From NCBI GenBank assembly GCA_050014815.1, contig JBEKCP010000506.1:1-7142 (forward strand): 7,142 nt of DNA. Direction: 5' to 3'. The DNA is from JBEKCP01 sp050014815. GTDB taxonomy: Bacteria > Planctomycetota > Planctomycetia > Pirellulales > Thermoguttaceae. Numbering within the stretch: position 1 is the first letter of the stretch; each line of letters starts with the position of its first letter. Both the position numbers and the translations under genes were made by a program. Below the pieces are notes generated by a model. It did no database searches. It saw only the letters and a program-made list of their open reading frames with translations, and was not told the DNA's origin. This document shows positions 1 through 5,525 of this stretch, piece after piece.

Positions 1-746
1 TGGTCCTCTCGACCGTCTTCCCCTCGCGGTTCCACGATTCCAGCCGCGAGCTGAAGCGGGCGGTCCAACAGGGCCGCTTCGGGCGACTCACCCTCGGCGA
101 CGCCATCGTCAAGTGGTATCGAAGCCAGGCCTATTACGACGGCGGCGCGTGGCGGGGAACCTGGGAACTCGACGGCGGCGGCGCCCTGATGAACCAGGCC
201 ATTCACAGCGTCGATCTGCTGGCGTGGCTGATGGGCCCGGTGGCCGAGGTCCGCGCCGGCACCGCCCTGCTGGCCCACCAGCGGATCGCCGTCGAGGACG
301 TCGCGGTGGCCACGGTCCGGTTTGCCAACGGGGCCCTGGGGGTCATCGAGGCCGCCACGGCCGTCTATCCCGGCTACCTGAAGCGGATCGAGATCCACGG
401 CACCGAGGGCTCCGCCGTCATGGAGGAAGAGGACCTGGTGAAGTGGGACTTCGCCAGGAAGAAGCCCGGCGACGCGGCCATCGTTGCGAAGATGGCCGGC
501 CGAAAAAGCGGCGGCGGCGGAGCGGCCGACCCGGCGGCCATCGGCCACCACGGCCACGCCCGGCAGTTCCAGGACGTGCTCCGGGCGATCCGCAGAGGCG
601 TCGCCCCGCTCGTGGACGGCGCGGAGGGCCGCCGTAGTGTCGAGATCATCCTGGCGATCTACCGGGCGGCCGAGACCGGCCGTGGCGTCGCGTTGCCCCT
701 GGCCGCCGACCCGACGCTCCGGGCGAGAAAACGAGGGATGGAATAG
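1..746 (+). CDS. Gfo/Idh/MocA family oxidoreductase, C-terminal part (5' end outside window)
   Basis: This is the C-terminal part of an NAD(P)-dependent sugar or cyclitol dehydrogenase-like oxidoreductase. The first complete codon in frame is at 3. The visible 247 residues begin in the alpha/beta substrate domain with an FPSRF segment. They continue with KWYRSQAYYD, WRGTWELDGGGALMNQ and IHSVDLLAWLMGP, which is the typical substrate-pocket block of this family, including the His of the IHSVD helix. A sheet segment follows (VRFANGALGVIEAATAVYPG, then IEIHGTEGSA), and the C-terminal helix pattern is GHHGHARQFQDVLRAI. The Rossmann nucleotide-binding domain and the catalytic EKP lysine motif lie upstream of the window. 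The gene ends at TAG 744-746. That stop sits inside a 10-bp sequence repeated on the far side of a palindromic insertion, so the element landed exactly at the gene's end without changing the protein. The family assignment is firm, but the substrate cannot be told. Confidence 0.93.
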   Translation, partial: VLSTVFPSRFHDSSRELKRAVQQGRFGRLTLGDAIVKWYRSQAYYDGGAWRGTWELDGGGALMNQAIHSVDLLAWLMGPVAEVRAGTALLAHQRIAVEDVAVATVRFANGALGVIEAATAVYPGYLKRIEIHGTEGSAVMEEEDLVKWDFARKKPGDAAIVAKMAGRKSGGGGAADPAAIGHHGHARQFQDVLRAIRRGVAPLVDGAEGRRSVEIILAIYRAAETGRGVALPLAADPTLRARKRGME

Positions 747-749
747 CCC
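740..749 (+). repeat. Left copy of 10-bp direct repeat (candidate target-site duplication)
   Basis: GGAATAGCCC at 740-749 is identical to 876-885 and the two copies exactly flank the palindromic element 750-875. The copy includes the TAG stop of the oxidoreductase gene. Confidence 0.7.
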
Positions 750-875
750 GGATTATTCACGAGCGTGTGCCACTGCTTGTTTGCAAGCAGTGAATGGACA
801 ACGATTTGCGCTTCACACTGCTTGCAAGCAAGCAGTGGCACACTGCGCGCACCGTCGCCAGTTCATGAATAATCC
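750..875. mobile_element. 126-bp MITE-like palindromic element
   Basis: The element has terminal inverted repeats GGATTATTCA (750-759) and TGAATAATCC (866-875). With the two neighbouring bases on each side these extend to a perfect 12-bp pair. Inside is a second perfect 15-bp inverted repeat, 765-779 against 829-843 (CAAGCAGTGGCACAC on the right). It is flanked by a 10-bp direct repeat, as expected of a transposed element. It is too short to encode a transposase, so if mobile it would depend on one supplied elsewhere. Target duplications of 9-12 bp are known in the IS4 group, but I cannot assign a family. It lies between the convergent oxidoreductase and aldo/keto reductase genes and is visibly less GC-rich than its surroundings. 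An alternative is a REP/BIME-like extragenic palindrome whose flanks match by chance. Confidence 0.6.
765..843. repeat. Twin 9-bp hairpins within a 15-bp inverted repeat
   Basis: Two hairpins share the same arms. CACTGCTTG (771-779) pairs with CAAGCAGTG (784-792) across a 4-nt loop, and CACTGCTTG (816-824) pairs with CAAGCAGTG (829-837) across a 4-nt loop. The first left arm can instead pair with the last right arm, extended to 15 bp (765-779 with 829-843). The region can therefore fold as two small hairpins or one long one. No T-run follows on either strand, so it is not a classical intrinsic terminator, though it could still stall convergent transcription. Confidence 0.8.
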
Positions 876-885
876 GGAATAGCCC
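876..885 (+). repeat. Right copy of 10-bp direct repeat (candidate target-site duplication)
   Basis: GGAATAGCCC at 876-885 is identical to 740-749, on the other side of the palindromic element. Confidence 0.7.
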
Positions 886-888
886 ACA

Positions 889-936
889 CCAGCCCGAAGC
901 GCCAGCGATGGGTCGCGTGTCCCATCTGTGGATGGG
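889..936. repeat. Short hairpin region, probable dispersed intergenic repeat
   Basis: GATGGG (907-912), CCCATC (921-926) and GATGGG (931-936) give two mutually exclusive 6-bp hairpins sharing the central arm, with loops of 8 and 4 nt. The preceding CAGCCCGAAGCGCCAGCGA (890-908) resembles a short sequence I recall as common between genes in planctomycete genomes, but this was not checked. No coding potential is apparent here. The rest of the gap to 1024 holds only a weak stem, GCAAC (990-994) with GTTGC (1002-1006), which could act as a weak terminator for the minus-strand operon. Confidence 0.4.
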
Positions 937-1024
937 TGGCGCAAGTTGCACTTTGTCGAAACGCCTGGGCTACGGAAGGAAACGTCTTTGCAACTCTTCG
1001 GGTTGCCGTACGCCAACCGGCGCG

Positions 1025-1996
1025 CTACTGCGACCACTTCGTCGGGGCGCGGTCCCAACGGTGCTCCTTCAGTTCTTGCACCAGACGAGGCGAAAGCAGT
1101 TGGCCGTCGCTGGCCGCCATGTTCGCGCGGACGTGCCGCTCTCTCCGCATGCCCGGAATGATCGTGCCCACCGTCTTGTTGGCCAGGATCCACCGCAGGG
1201 CCATCTCGGGCATCGTCATGCCGGGCGGAACCAGCGGCCCCAGCCGGTCGCCGCGCTCGACGCTGGCCGTGAGATTCTCGGGCACGAAGTACGTGTTGCG
1301 CCAGTCGCCGGCCGGCCAATGGGAGTCCCGGCTGAGCGTGCCCGTCAACGTGCCTTCGTCCAGCGGCACGCGGGCGATCACGGCGATGTCGAGTTCCTCG
1401 CACAGCGGGAAAAGCGCGTCCTCGGGCGCCTGGTCGAAGATGTTGTAGATCACCTGCACCGCGTCGATCTGTCCGCCGCGGAGGGTCATGAGGGCGTTCC
1501 ACGGCTCCCAGCGGTTGATGCTGATGCCGATCGCGCGAACCAGGCCCTCGCGCTTGAGGTCGTCCACGGCCCGCTGCCAGCGCGGGTCGCGGGCCCAGGA
1601 GTCCTCCCAGACGTGGAACTGCTGCAAGTCGACGTGGTCCAAGCCGAGATTCTCGAGGCTCTGTTCCGTCATCTGGCGGATGTAGTCCGCCGGGAAGACG
1701 TCTTCGAGCCGGGCGTCGCGCCGCGAGGGCCACTGGCGGTTCTTCGGCGGAATCTTGGTCGCGGTGTAGAGCGTTCTCTGGGGATGCCGGCGGACGAGCT
1801 GCCCGAGCAGGCGTTCGCTGCGGCCCTCGCCGTAGGCCCAGGCGGTATCGAAGAAATTGCAGCCGAGCTCGGCCGCCAGGCTGAGCGACCGCAGCGACTC
1901 GTCATCGTCGGAGCCGCTCCAGCCGCCCATGCCCCACATGCCGTAGCCGATCTCGCTCACTTTCCAGCCGGTTCGTCCAAAGCTGCGGTAGTTCAT
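1025..1996 (-). CDS. Aldo/keto reductase, NADP-dependent
   Basis: This 323-residue cytosolic (beta/alpha)8-barrel oxidoreductase should reduce aldehydes or ketones with NADPH. The complete catalytic tetrad is visible: Asp50 and Tyr55 in FFDTAWAYGEG, Lys81 in TATKIPP and His128 in DLQQFHVW. The QVIYNIFDQAPE block (181-192), the VPLDEGTLTG loop (210-219) and the C-terminal PGMRRERHV segment (281-289), which would contact the cofactor, fit the family. Length is normal. The ATG start is supported by AGGAG six bases upstream. That ribosome-binding site directly abuts and partly overlaps the stop codon of the preceding 224-residue gene, so the genes are probably co-transcribed and may be translationally coupled. 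It converges with the oxidoreductase gene at 746. The physiological substrate is unknown; sugar-derived carbonyls are only a guess from the neighbouring genes. Confidence 0.95.
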   Translation of the reverse strand: MNYRSFGRTGWKVSEIGYGMWGMGGWSGSDDDESLRSLSLAAELGCNFFDTAWAYGEGRSERLLGQLVRRHPQRTLYTATKIPPKNRQWPSRRDARLEDVFPADYIRQMTEQSLENLGLDHVDLQQFHVWEDSWARDPRWQRAVDDLKREGLVRAIGISINRWEPWNALMTLRGGQIDAVQVIYNIFDQAPEDALFPLCEELDIAVIARVPLDEGTLTGTLSRDSHWPAGDWRNTYFVPENLTASVERGDRLGPLVPPGMTMPEMALRWILANKTVGTIIPGMRRERHVRANMAASDGQLLSPRLVQELKEHRWDRAPTKWSQ

Positions 1997-2002
1997 TGTC
2001 GT

Positions 2003-2007
2003 CTCCT
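2003..2007 (-). promoter_or_regulatory. Ribosome-binding site of aldo/keto reductase, abutting upstream stop codon
   Basis: AGGAG on the minus strand lies six bases before the reductase ATG. The TAG stop of the upstream gene (2006-2008) shares its A and G with this site, which suggests re-initiation by ribosomes finishing the upstream gene. Confidence 0.7.
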
Positions 2008-2680
2008 ATCTCCGGCCTTGGCACAATCCCCGTTTCAACCGCCGGACGATGGTTCTACCGGGTTCTTCAAAACTGCCGCACGAGCCAGCGGTGCAACTCC
2101 CCCGGCCAACGCTTCGCTTTGCTCCAGCCTCGTCTAGCTCCAGGATCGGGGATATGGCCTTTCCGTCAATGACGATAATCGGCTCAAAACGGCAGATCGC
2201 CGTCTTCCCGTTCGACAAGTTAATCGTCGCCGAGGCCGTTATCAGGTAGGTGGTGCCCTTAACGGCGCGCGGCTTGAATTCCCAGGTTTCCAACTCGAAT
2301 TCAGGACTTTTGACTGGGTACGACGGCCAGAAGAACCCCCCTCCACACGGCACGTCCAGCGAGAACGTTACCTCCTTGAATGGGGTCGCCTGGCCAGGGG
2401 AAATCGCGTAGACATCCCGCCGCATGGTCCAGCGGGAGATTTCAACCCCGTTGTCTCCGAGTTTCAAGACCTCCGCAATCTGCAGCGCCGCGGCGTTTTC
2501 CGCGCACTTGGCGCGAATTTGTCCGAGCACTTGTTCGGGCTCGATGGGAGGCGCGGCCCGGATTTCGGTATGAGCCGTTTTCTCGGGCCGGGCCGCGTCC
2601 GTGCTCGTCAGGGCGCGGACGCATGTTGCAGCCATAAAGGCAGCCAACACAATGACTACGACAATGCTAGTTCTGACCAC
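2006..2680 (-). CDS. Hypothetical exported protein, 224 residues
   Basis: I do not recognise this protein. It starts with GTG, preceded by AAAGGA with an 8-base spacer. Residues 1-23 look like a signal peptide: Arg3, a hydrophobic core at 5-18, and a possible cleavage site after VRA (21-23). Cys20 lacks a good lipobox, so a lipoprotein is unlikely. The middle (about 45-185) looks like a small beta-rich domain, with segments such as KEVTFSLDVPCGGGFFWPS, TYLITASATINL and ICRFEPIIVIDGKAIS. Cys59, Cys112 and Cys163 could form disulfides outside the cytoplasm. The last roughly 40 residues change character to Gly, Arg and Cys (three Cys) and may come from readthrough into repeat-like DNA. The start overlaps the upstream 61-residue gene by 25 bases. 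The shadow frames on the other strand show no family features. Confidence 0.7.
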   Translation of the reverse strand: MVRTSIVVVIVLAAFMAATCVRALTSTDAARPEKTAHTEIRAAPPIEPEQVLGQIRAKCAENAAALQIAEVLKLGDNGVEISRWTMRRDVYAISPGQATPFKEVTFSLDVPCGGGFFWPSYPVKSPEFELETWEFKPRAVKGTTYLITASATINLSNGKTAICRFEPIIVIDGKAISPILELDEAGAKRSVGRGSCTAGSCGSFEEPGRTIVRRLKRGLCQGRR

Positions 2681-2841
2681 GGCCAGTGTCCTTTCTCATC
2701 TCTGGGCTCGTCGGGGTTGAAGCCTTGCTCGCAGAGAATTGCGGCCGCAAACGCGGCGGCGCTTGCCGAATTGGGCCTGTCGAGAATGGCCTCGACAAAC
2801 TCGTCGAGACTTGGAGATGCGCCATATCTCGAATTGTCCAT
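2656..2841 (-). CDS. Small hypothetical protein, 61 residues
   Basis: This is a short but credible gene. The ATG at 2841 is preceded by AAGGA with an 8-base spacer, and a sigma70-like promoter candidate lies about 80 bases upstream. The protein is acidic and probably helical over residues 11-39 (SLDEFVEAILDRP, then an Ala-rich stretch with Cys37). Residues 41-53 hold the motif FNPDEPRDEKGHW, which resembles an N-P-x-x-P-R-D-x-x-G-x-W motif that I recall from many otherwise unrelated bacterial and phage-linked proteins. There is no signal peptide or membrane segment. It overlaps the downstream 224-residue gene by 25 bases, and the downstream ribosome-binding site lies inside this gene, which supports coupled translation. 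The function is unknown. Such small leader-like genes may regulate or assist the product encoded next to them, but nothing here proves that. Confidence 0.6.
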   Translation of the reverse strand: MDNSRYGASPSLDEFVEAILDRPNSASAAAFAAAILCEQGFNPDEPRDEKGHWPWSELALS

Positions 2842-2923
2842 GGAAGATTTCCTTGGTTTGGGTGAAGGGCGGCGTCGCCTCGGGTCGAGGAAACAGACCT
2901 GTCATGGGGGGAAAGGTCTTGTA

Positions 2924-2952
2924 ACTGTAGCAATTCCGCGGCTGCATTTCAA
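2924..2952 (-). promoter_or_regulatory. Candidate sigma70-type promoter for the three-gene minus-strand operon
   Basis: On the minus strand TTGAAA (2947-2952) and TACAGT (2924-2929) are separated by exactly 17 bases. They match the -35 and -10 consensus at 5/6 and 4/6 positions. Transcription would begin near 2917, giving a leader of about 75 bases before the ATG at 2841. The site lies in the 197-bp gap between two divergent genes. Confidence 0.4.
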
Positions 2953-3038
2953 TGATTGTTTTCGGGCCATTCCACGTTCGGGGGAGCCAATCGTCAGAAT
3001 ATGGGACCGGGTTGACGCGGCGCAAGCGGCCAATAAGA

Positions 3039-4712
3039 ATGATGCTAATGATGTCCCGACGCCAAGCCCTGATCGAGACCGCGCTGGTCTTTGCCGTTTT
3101 CTTCCTCCAGGGCGCCTGGCCCGTGCCGGACGTCAATGAACCCCAATACCTGGGCAAGGCCATTCACTTCTGGAACCCGAACTGGGCCGGCAGCGACTTC
3201 TTTTTCAACACGGCCGACTCCCATTGGGTCTTCTATTGGACGACCGGATGGTTGTCGCTCTGGCTCTCGCCGCGGGCCGTGGCGTGGACGCTGCGGACCG
3301 TCACTTGGGGCCTCCTGGCCTGGGCATGGCGGCGGCTGAGCGTCGCGGTCATACCGCGGCCGTGGTTCTGTCTGCTGACCGCCCCGCTCTTCCTGTTTCT
3401 CTTGCAGCACTTCGCCATGGCGGGCGAATGGGTCGTCGGCGGGGCCGAGGCCAAGGGCTTCGCCTACGTCCTGGTGCTCCTGGGCCTGGAGGCGGTGGTC
3501 CGCAACCAGTGGCGCCGGACTTGGCTGTGGCTCGGCGGGGCCTCGGCCCTGCACGTGCTGGTCGGCGGATGGTCGGCCGTGGCGGCAGGGGCGACATGGC
3601 TAATGCAACGATTGGCCGTCCGGACACGGCGGGCAAGCCCGCCCGCTAAACACCGTCCATCCTCCGCGTTCCGTTCCATGGCGCCCGCGATAGTGGCCGG
3701 CCTCCTGCTGGCGGCGCCGGGACTGGTGCCGGCACTGGTCCTGGACGGGCGCGCGGATCGGGCCGAGGCCCGCCAGGCCCACGAAATCTACGTCTTCGAG
3801 CGGTTGCCCCATCACTTGGATCCGTTCCGGTTCCCTGCCGACAAGGTGATTCCCTTCCTGCTATTGTCGACGGTGTGGCTCCTGTTGGCGATCCGCGTAT
3901 CGCGGAAGCGGGCGGCTCTTGCCTCGCCGGGCGAAGCCGCAAGCGGCATCCCCCCGGGTACCCCCTGGGTGGTCTTCCCTGCGACCTTCGTCCATGCAAC
4001 GCTTGCCATCGCGCTGGCAGGGCTGGGGTTGCGGTTTCTCGGCGTGTACCAGAGCGGTCTGGCGGCGGGACTGTTGCGGTTCTACTGGTTCCGGCTCTCC
4101 GACGTGGCCGTGCCGTTGGGCGTGACGCTCGTGGGCGTCGGCTACGTCGCCGAAACCTTGACCACATCGCACCTCCGCCGCTGGTGCCTGGCGGCGATGG
4201 TGCTCCTGGCGGCGGCTCACGAGGCCGACTGCCTCGTACTGCGGCTGTTCTCTGCGCCGCCGTTTGACGAACGCCTTCCCAACGTGGCCGCCTGGCGATC
4301 GTGTCTGGCGTGGGTGGCCCCACGGCACGAGCGGCCCATCTTTCCACGGCAGCCGCGGGCTGACCGATTGCGAGACTTCGCGTCGTGGAAAGACGCCTGC
4401 ACGTGGGTGGCCGACTCGGGACAGATTCCGTCCTCGGCGCTGTTCCTGACGCCGCGGATGTCGCAGACGTTCAAGTGGTATACCGGCCGCGGCGAGGTGA
4501 ACCTCCATGCGACCGGCGACGAGCCGCCGGACGGCGACAAGCCCCCGCCGCGATGGCACGACTCGTTGGTCGAGCTGGGCGCGGAGGGGCTCCGTCGGCT
4601 CGGAGCGAAGTACGGTGCGCAGTTCGTCATCACCGAGGCGACCGAGCCCCGCCTGCCGCTGCCGATCGTGTACGATGAGAAGGGGACGTACGTCATTTAT
4701 CGGTTGCAATAG
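3039..4712 (+). CDS. Polytopic membrane protein, DUF6798-like
   Basis: This 557-residue inner-membrane protein appears to have about nine to eleven membrane segments, roughly at 12-28, 63-76, 81-97, 109-127, 140-154, 163-188, 214-235, 270-286, 309-336, 355-373 and 383-403. A conserved-looking N-terminal block, DVNEPQYLGKAIHFWNPNWA (31-50) then SDFFFNTADSHWVFYWTTGW, follows the first helix. The soluble C-terminus (about 446-557) contains WKDACTWVADSG, LFLTPRMSQTFKWYTGRGEV and a final TYVIYRLQ. I recall this organisation from planctomycete proteins labelled DUF6798. Its biochemical role is unknown; the architecture is reminiscent of membrane glycosyltransferases. The start is uncertain: ATG occurs at 2952, 3039, 3042, 3048 and 3051, none with a good ribosome-binding site. 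I chose 3039 because the residues before it are polar and not family-like. Two hydrophilic loops (about 194-212 and 290-308) contain palindromic repeats. Confidence 0.85.
   Translation: MMLMMSRRQALIETALVFAVFFLQGAWPVPDVNEPQYLGKAIHFWNPNWAGSDFFFNTADSHWVFYWTTGWLSLWLSPRAVAWTLRTVTWGLLAWAWRRLSVAVIPRPWFCLLTAPLFLFLLQHFAMAGEWVVGGAEAKGFAYVLVLLGLEAVVRNQWRRTWLWLGGASALHVLVGGWSAVAAGATWLMQRLAVRTRRASPPAKHRPSSAFRSMAPAIVAGLLLAAPGLVPALVLDGRADRAEARQAHEIYVFERLPHHLDPFRFPADKVIPFLLLSTVWLLLAIRVSRKRAALASPGEAASGIPPGTPWVVFPATFVHATLAIALAGLGLRFLGVYQSGLAAGLLRFYWFRLSDVAVPLGVTLVGVGYVAETLTTSHLRRWCLAAMVLLAAAHEADCLVLRLFSAPPFDERLPNVAAWRSCLAWVAPRHERPIFPRQPRADRLRDFASWKDACTWVADSGQIPSSALFLTPRMSQTFKWYTGRGEVNLHATGDEPPDGDKPPPRWHDSLVELGAEGLRRLGAKYGAQFVITEATEPRLPLPIVYDEKGTYVIYRLQ
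3628..3643. repeat. Perfect 7-bp hairpin repeat inside the membrane-protein gene
   Basis: GGCGGGC and GCCCGCC are separated by AA. The palindrome lies in the stretch encoding a charged loop (about residues 197-202, RRASPP) and is read in frame. The wording resembles a short extragenic palindrome I recall from planctomycete genomes, which is not verified here. Confidence 0.55.
3931..3947 (+). repeat. 17-bp dispersed repeat inside the membrane-protein gene
   Basis: GCGAAGCCGCAAGCGGC at 3931-3947 contains the hairpin GCCGC-AA-GCGGC. The identical 17-mer occurs in inverted orientation at 5493-5509 in an intergenic region, and its first ten bases recur at 4718-4727. Here it encodes part of a hydrophilic loop between membrane segments (GEAASG). 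Confidence 0.75.
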
Positions 4713-4723
4713 TTCATGCGAAG

Positions 4724-4750
4724 CCGCGACCCCCGCGATCCCCGCGACGC
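4724..4750 (+). repeat. Three tandem copies of a 9-bp unit
   Basis: CCGCGACCC, CCGCGATCC and CCGCGACGC follow one another directly after the membrane-protein stop codon. The third copy forms the left arm of the terminator-like hairpin. Confidence 0.6.
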
Positions 4751-4765
4751 AGTCGCGGGGCTTTT
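4740..4765 (+). terminator. Candidate intrinsic terminator after the membrane-protein gene
   Basis: CCCCGCGAC (4740-4748) pairs perfectly with GTCGCGGGG (4752-4760) across a 3-base loop and is followed by CTTTT. The stem is strong but the T-run is short, so termination may be partial. It would separate the membrane-protein gene from the HAD hydrolase gene 55 bases downstream. Confidence 0.6.
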
Positions 4766-4805
4766 CCAAATCCCCAAATCCCCAAATCCCCAAATCCCCA
4801 AATCC
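4766..4805. repeat. Five perfect tandem copies of CCAAATCC; G-quadruplex motif on minus strand
   Basis: The 8-bp unit CCAAATCC is repeated five times without a mismatch. The minus strand reads as runs of four G separated by ATTT, with a further GGG and GGGG run just beyond (4804-4812), which meets the usual definition of a four-tetrad G-quadruplex. It ends 10 bases before the HAD hydrolase ATG, where a ribosome-binding site would be expected and none is seen. The transcript here would be C-rich, and the quadruplex would lie on the template strand. Confidence 0.85.
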
Positions 4806-4815
4806 CTCCCCACCC

Positions 4816-5478
4816 ATGCCTATCCGCGCGGTTGTCTTCGACATGGACGGCTTGATGTTCAACACCGAGGACGTCTACACGTTGGTGGGCACGGAGCTGC
4901 TCCGCCGCCGGGGCTGCCGTTTCAGCGGGGAGTTGAAAGACGCCATGATGGGACTGCCGCCGGAGGCCACTTTCGGACTGATGATCCGGTGGCACGGCCT
5001 GAAAGAGGACTGGCAAGCGATGGTCCGCGAGTCCAACGATATCTTCCTCGGTCTGCTGGGCGACCGGCTGAAGATGATGCCGGGGCTCGTGGAACTCCTG
5101 GAGGCGTTGGAGAAAGGGGGAGTCCCCAAGGCGGTGGCCACCAGCAGCAGCCGGCAACTGACCGAAGCGTGCATGGCCCCCTTCGATCTGGCGCGGCGGT
5201 TCCGGTTCATCCTCACCTCGGAGGATATCGTCCGGGGCAAGCCGGACCCGGAGATCTACCAGTTGGCCGCCCGGCGGTTCGGCATTCCGGCGGCCGAGAT
5301 GCTCGTCCTGGAGGACAGCCAGAACGGGTGCCGGGCTGCGGCCGCGTCGGGGGCGTACGCCGTGGCGGTGCCGGGCGAGCACAGCCGGCGGCACGACTTC
5401 AGCGACGCCCGGCTGGTCGCCGACGGCCTGGCCGATCCCCGTCTGTATGCCCTCTTGGGGATGGAGTGCATGCACTGA
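4816..5478 (+). CDS. HAD-superfamily hydrolase, beta-phosphoglucomutase/phosphatase-like (subfamily IA)
   Basis: This is a 220-residue cytosolic phosphate-transfer or phosphatase enzyme. All four HAD motifs are intact: nucleophile Asp9 and acid/base Asp11 in VVFDMDGLMFNTED, Thr109/Ser110 in VATSSSR, Lys142 in GKPDPEIY, and Glu166-Asp167 in LVLEDSQNG. The helical cap lies at about 15-88, as in beta-phosphoglucomutases and phosphoglycolate-type phosphatases. Length is normal. The ATG at 4816 is chosen because motif I begins at residue 6. An in-frame ATG far upstream (4507) would lie inside the membrane-protein gene. There is no Shine-Dalgarno sequence, only a C-rich tandem repeat ending 10 bases upstream. 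The substrate cannot be told from sequence; a sugar phosphate is likely by family. The gene lies downstream of a terminator-like hairpin, and no clear promoter is seen in the 55 bases between. Confidence 0.93.
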   Translation: MPIRAVVFDMDGLMFNTEDVYTLVGTELLRRRGCRFSGELKDAMMGLPPEATFGLMIRWHGLKEDWQAMVRESNDIFLGLLGDRLKMMPGLVELLEALEKGGVPKAVATSSSRQLTEACMAPFDLARRFRFILTSEDIVRGKPDPEIYQLAARRFGIPAAEMLVLEDSQNGCRAAAASGAYAVAVPGEHSRRHDFSDARLVADGLADPRLYALLGMECMH

Positions 5479-5489
5479 TAGCATGCCAG

Positions 5490-5507
5490 GAAGCCGCTTG
5501 CGGCTTC
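5490..5507. repeat. Perfect intergenic palindrome, dispersed repeat copy
   Basis: GAAGCCGC and GCGGCTTC are separated by TT, 12 bases after the HAD hydrolase stop. No T-run follows, so it is a weak terminator candidate at best. With the next two bases it contains the reverse complement of the 17-mer at 3931-3947. Confidence 0.7.
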
Positions 5508-5525
5508 GCACGCTCGCGCACCCTC

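Noticed and set aside
747..1024. Small genes or structural RNA in the convergent gap
   Set aside because: The short frames through it run across the palindromes and have no ribosome-binding site or domain. I see no tRNA-like cloverleaf.
908..2137. 409-codon open frame on the plus strand
   Set aside because: It lies antisense to the aldo/keto reductase, which has a complete catalytic tetrad. The frame is Arg/Ala/Val-rich without family features and stays open because of high GC at third positions.
2519..3139. 206-codon open frame on the plus strand
   Set aside because: It spans the divergent promoter region and the antisense of two supported minus-strand genes. No domain or ribosome-binding site supports it.
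4766..4805. CRISPR-like array
   Set aside because: The units are 8 bp and strictly tandem without spacers, so this is a simple tandem repeat.
4507..4815. N-terminal extension of the HAD hydrolase to an upstream ATG
   Set aside because: It would overlap the membrane-protein gene by about 200 bases and encode Arg/Ser-rich and repeat-derived residues. Motif I fits a start at 4816.
3861..4865. 334-codon open frame on the minus strand
   Set aside because: It is antisense to the membrane protein and runs through the tandem repeat, with composition typical of a shadow frame.
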